Source: Oligoflexales bacterium (GTDB taxonomy: Bacteria > Bdellovibrionota > Oligoflexia > Oligoflexales > Oligoflexaceae). From it: 6,292 nucleotides of DNA. The position numbers and the translations under genes are program-made. The notes beneath the pieces were generated by a model, which worked only from the letters and a program-made list of their open reading frames with translations, had not been told where the DNA came from and did not search any database. The stretch is from the NCBI GenBank assembly GCA_015232735.1, contig JADFZC010000154.1, positions 1 to 6,292 of the forward strand. Direction: 5' to 3'. Below, piece after piece: positions 5,630 through 6,292 of this stretch (positions are counted from its first letter, which is position 1; every line of letters begins with the position of its first letter).

Positions 5630-6178
5630 TTATTCTATTATTATTTCACGTTTAATATTTTCTTCATAAATCATAAAACTCAAAAGTTCATCTCCCATTT
5701 TTTTGGATGAGAGCCTGAAAACCTCTTCCCCCTCAGGTTTGAAGACAGTGACCGCGTCCCATGACTCACCTCTTAGAAATGTCTTTTGTTCAACTATCTT
5801 ATCAGCTCTTGATATTATCCATCCATATGGGGTCCTTTCAAAAAGCCAGCCCTTTTCATCCCAGGGTTCCAAATAAAAATATGAGCGGTTTCCCATAATC
5901 GTTCCTGCTTCGTACCTCACCCTTGGCAGGTTGTTCACACCCCTGTACTTACCATAACCATATGCGGTTAAAAGGTTGGTTTTCAGTTTGTTAAAAAGGT
6001 AGTCCAAGGCATCCTGATCTTCCACGAGGGTATAATTTCTTTTCGACAGGTGAGCAGGCCGTGACTTCACCAGGGATAGGTTGCCCAGGTCCTGCAACGG
6101 ACTTTTTTTCCCCTGAACTCTGTCTTTCCTGCGAAAGTTTTTCCAGGGAAAGACCAGTTTTTCTATAAAGTTTTTCAT
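5630..6178 (-). CDS. Uncharacterised protein, 182 residues
   Basis: Not recognised. The start is chosen at ATG 6178-6176, because AAGGG (6188-6184) sits 5 bases upstream as a good ribosome-binding site; a TTG five codons earlier (6193) is the alternative and would overlap that site. The protein has a strongly basic N-terminal 40 residues (KNFRRKDRVQGKK region), no signal peptide and no membrane segment. It then has a compact aromatic-rich domain with clusters such as AYGYGKYRG, YFYLEPWDEKGWLFERTPYG and RGESWDAVTVFK. No catalytic motif is obvious. It is the first gene of the leftward group, 62 bases before the barrel-like protein gene, and divergent from the tRNA gene. Cotranscription with the barrel/exbB/exbD set is possible but the AT-rich 62-base gap could also hold a promoter. 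Confidence 0.6.
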   Translation of the reverse strand: MKNFIEKLVFPWKNFRRKDRVQGKKSPLQDLGNLSLVKSRPAHLSKRNYTLVEDQDALDYLFNKLKTNLLTAYGYGKYRGVNNLPRVRYEAGTIMGNRSYFYLEPWDEKGWLFERTPYGWIISRADKIVEQKTFLRGESWDAVTVFKPEGEEVFRLSSKKMGDELLSFMIYEENIKREIIIE

Positions 6179-6183
6179 TTCAA

Positions 6184-6188
6184 CCCTT
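6184..6188 (-). promoter_or_regulatory. Ribosome-binding site deciding the start of the 182-residue protein
   Basis: AAGGG on the minus strand, 5 bases before ATG 6178, favours that ATG over the upstream TTG at 6193. The site overlaps by two bases the -35 box (6187-6192) of the promoter for the divergent tRNA gene. Confidence 0.55.
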
Positions 6189-6219
6189 GACAAAATTTTT
6201 AAATTTCTTTATCTATTAT
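6187..6219 (+). promoter_or_regulatory. Probable sigma-70 promoter of the tRNA gene
   Basis: A perfect -35 box TTGACA (6187-6192) is followed by an AT-rich spacer. The -10 box is less sure: TATCTA (6210-6215) has the ideal 17-base spacing but fits poorly, while TATTAT (6214-6219) fits well but is 21 bases away. The bases after it (CGCTTGGGC, 6224-6232) are GC-rich, as in the discriminators of growth-regulated stable-RNA promoters. The tRNA begins at 6244. Confidence 0.5.
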
Positions 6220-6243
6220 CAATCGCTTGGGCACAAAAATAAT

Positions 6244-6292
6244 GCGGGAGTAGCTCAGTTGGCTAGAGCGACGCGTTGCCATCGCGTAGGTC
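6244..6292 (+). tRNA. tRNA-Gly (anticodon GCC), 3' end cut by the window
   Basis: The first 49 bases of a tRNA are present. The 5' acceptor strand is GCGGGAG (6244-6250), then TA, a D-arm with stem GCTC/GAGC (6253-6256, 6266-6269), and an anticodon stem ACGCG/CGCGT (6271-6275, 6283-6287) closing the seven-base loop TTGCCAT. The anticodon GCC (6278-6280) reads GGC and GGU glycine codons. The variable loop begins at 6288; the T-arm and 3' acceptor strand lie beyond the right edge, so the last pairings cannot be checked. Confidence 0.93.

Noticed and set aside
1..6292. CRISPR array, complete insertion sequence or phage module
   Set aside because: No regularly spaced repeats, no transposase, integrase or phage gene was seen on either strand.

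Overview
The window looks like a chromosomal stretch of a Gram-negative bacterium. The signs are an ExbB/ExbD energy-transduction pair, a predicted outer-membrane beta-barrel protein, a twin-arginine (Tat) signal peptide and a canonical -24/-12 (sigma-54) promoter. Two genes appear to use TTG starts. The style (frequent TTG starts, sigma-54, moderate GC) would suit a Desulfobacterota-like (deltaproteobacterial) genome, but nothing here fixes the lineage.

Layout from left to right. (1) 52-942, minus: a Tat-exported VanY-type (M15) D,D-carboxypeptidase-like protein, flanked by a short imperfect inverted repeat. (2) 943-1582: a 640-base gene-free region. It holds a palindrome next to the peptidase gene, a small tandem repeat, a strong dyad at 1296-1326 and, 130 bases further on, a sigma-54 promoter (1459-1475) pointing right. 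(3) 1583-3793, plus: an operon-like block that seems to be the eroded remains of a small-molecule biosynthesis and export cluster. In order it holds the first ~38 residues of an APC-type amino-acid permease, the first ~100 residues of a NodU/CmcH-type carbamoyltransferase, the last 58 residues of an amidinotransferase/dimethylargininase-like enzyme in another frame, a full-length ATP-grasp amino-acid ligase-like enzyme, and a four-helix EamA/DMT-type transporter overlapping it by ATGA. (4) 3863-6178, minus: a group of four genes read leftwards, in the order uncharacterised protein, outer-membrane barrel-like protein, ExbB, ExbD. (5) 6244 to the right edge, plus: the 5' part of tRNA-Gly(GCC), whose -35 box overlaps the start region of the leftward gene.

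The most notable part is 1296-3793. The head, head and tail fragments of three enzyme or transporter genes abut one another with no transposase in sight, which is best explained by two internal deletions. The ligase and the small transporter keep intact frames, a good ribosome-binding site and translational coupling, so they may still work. The combination of carbamoyltransferase, amidinotransferase, ATP-grasp ligase, permease and exporter, under what looks like a sigma-54 promoter with an upstream enhancer dyad, suggests that the intact ancestor made and exported a guanidino- or carbamoyl-modified amino acid or dipeptide. That product is an inference; no known pathway is identified.
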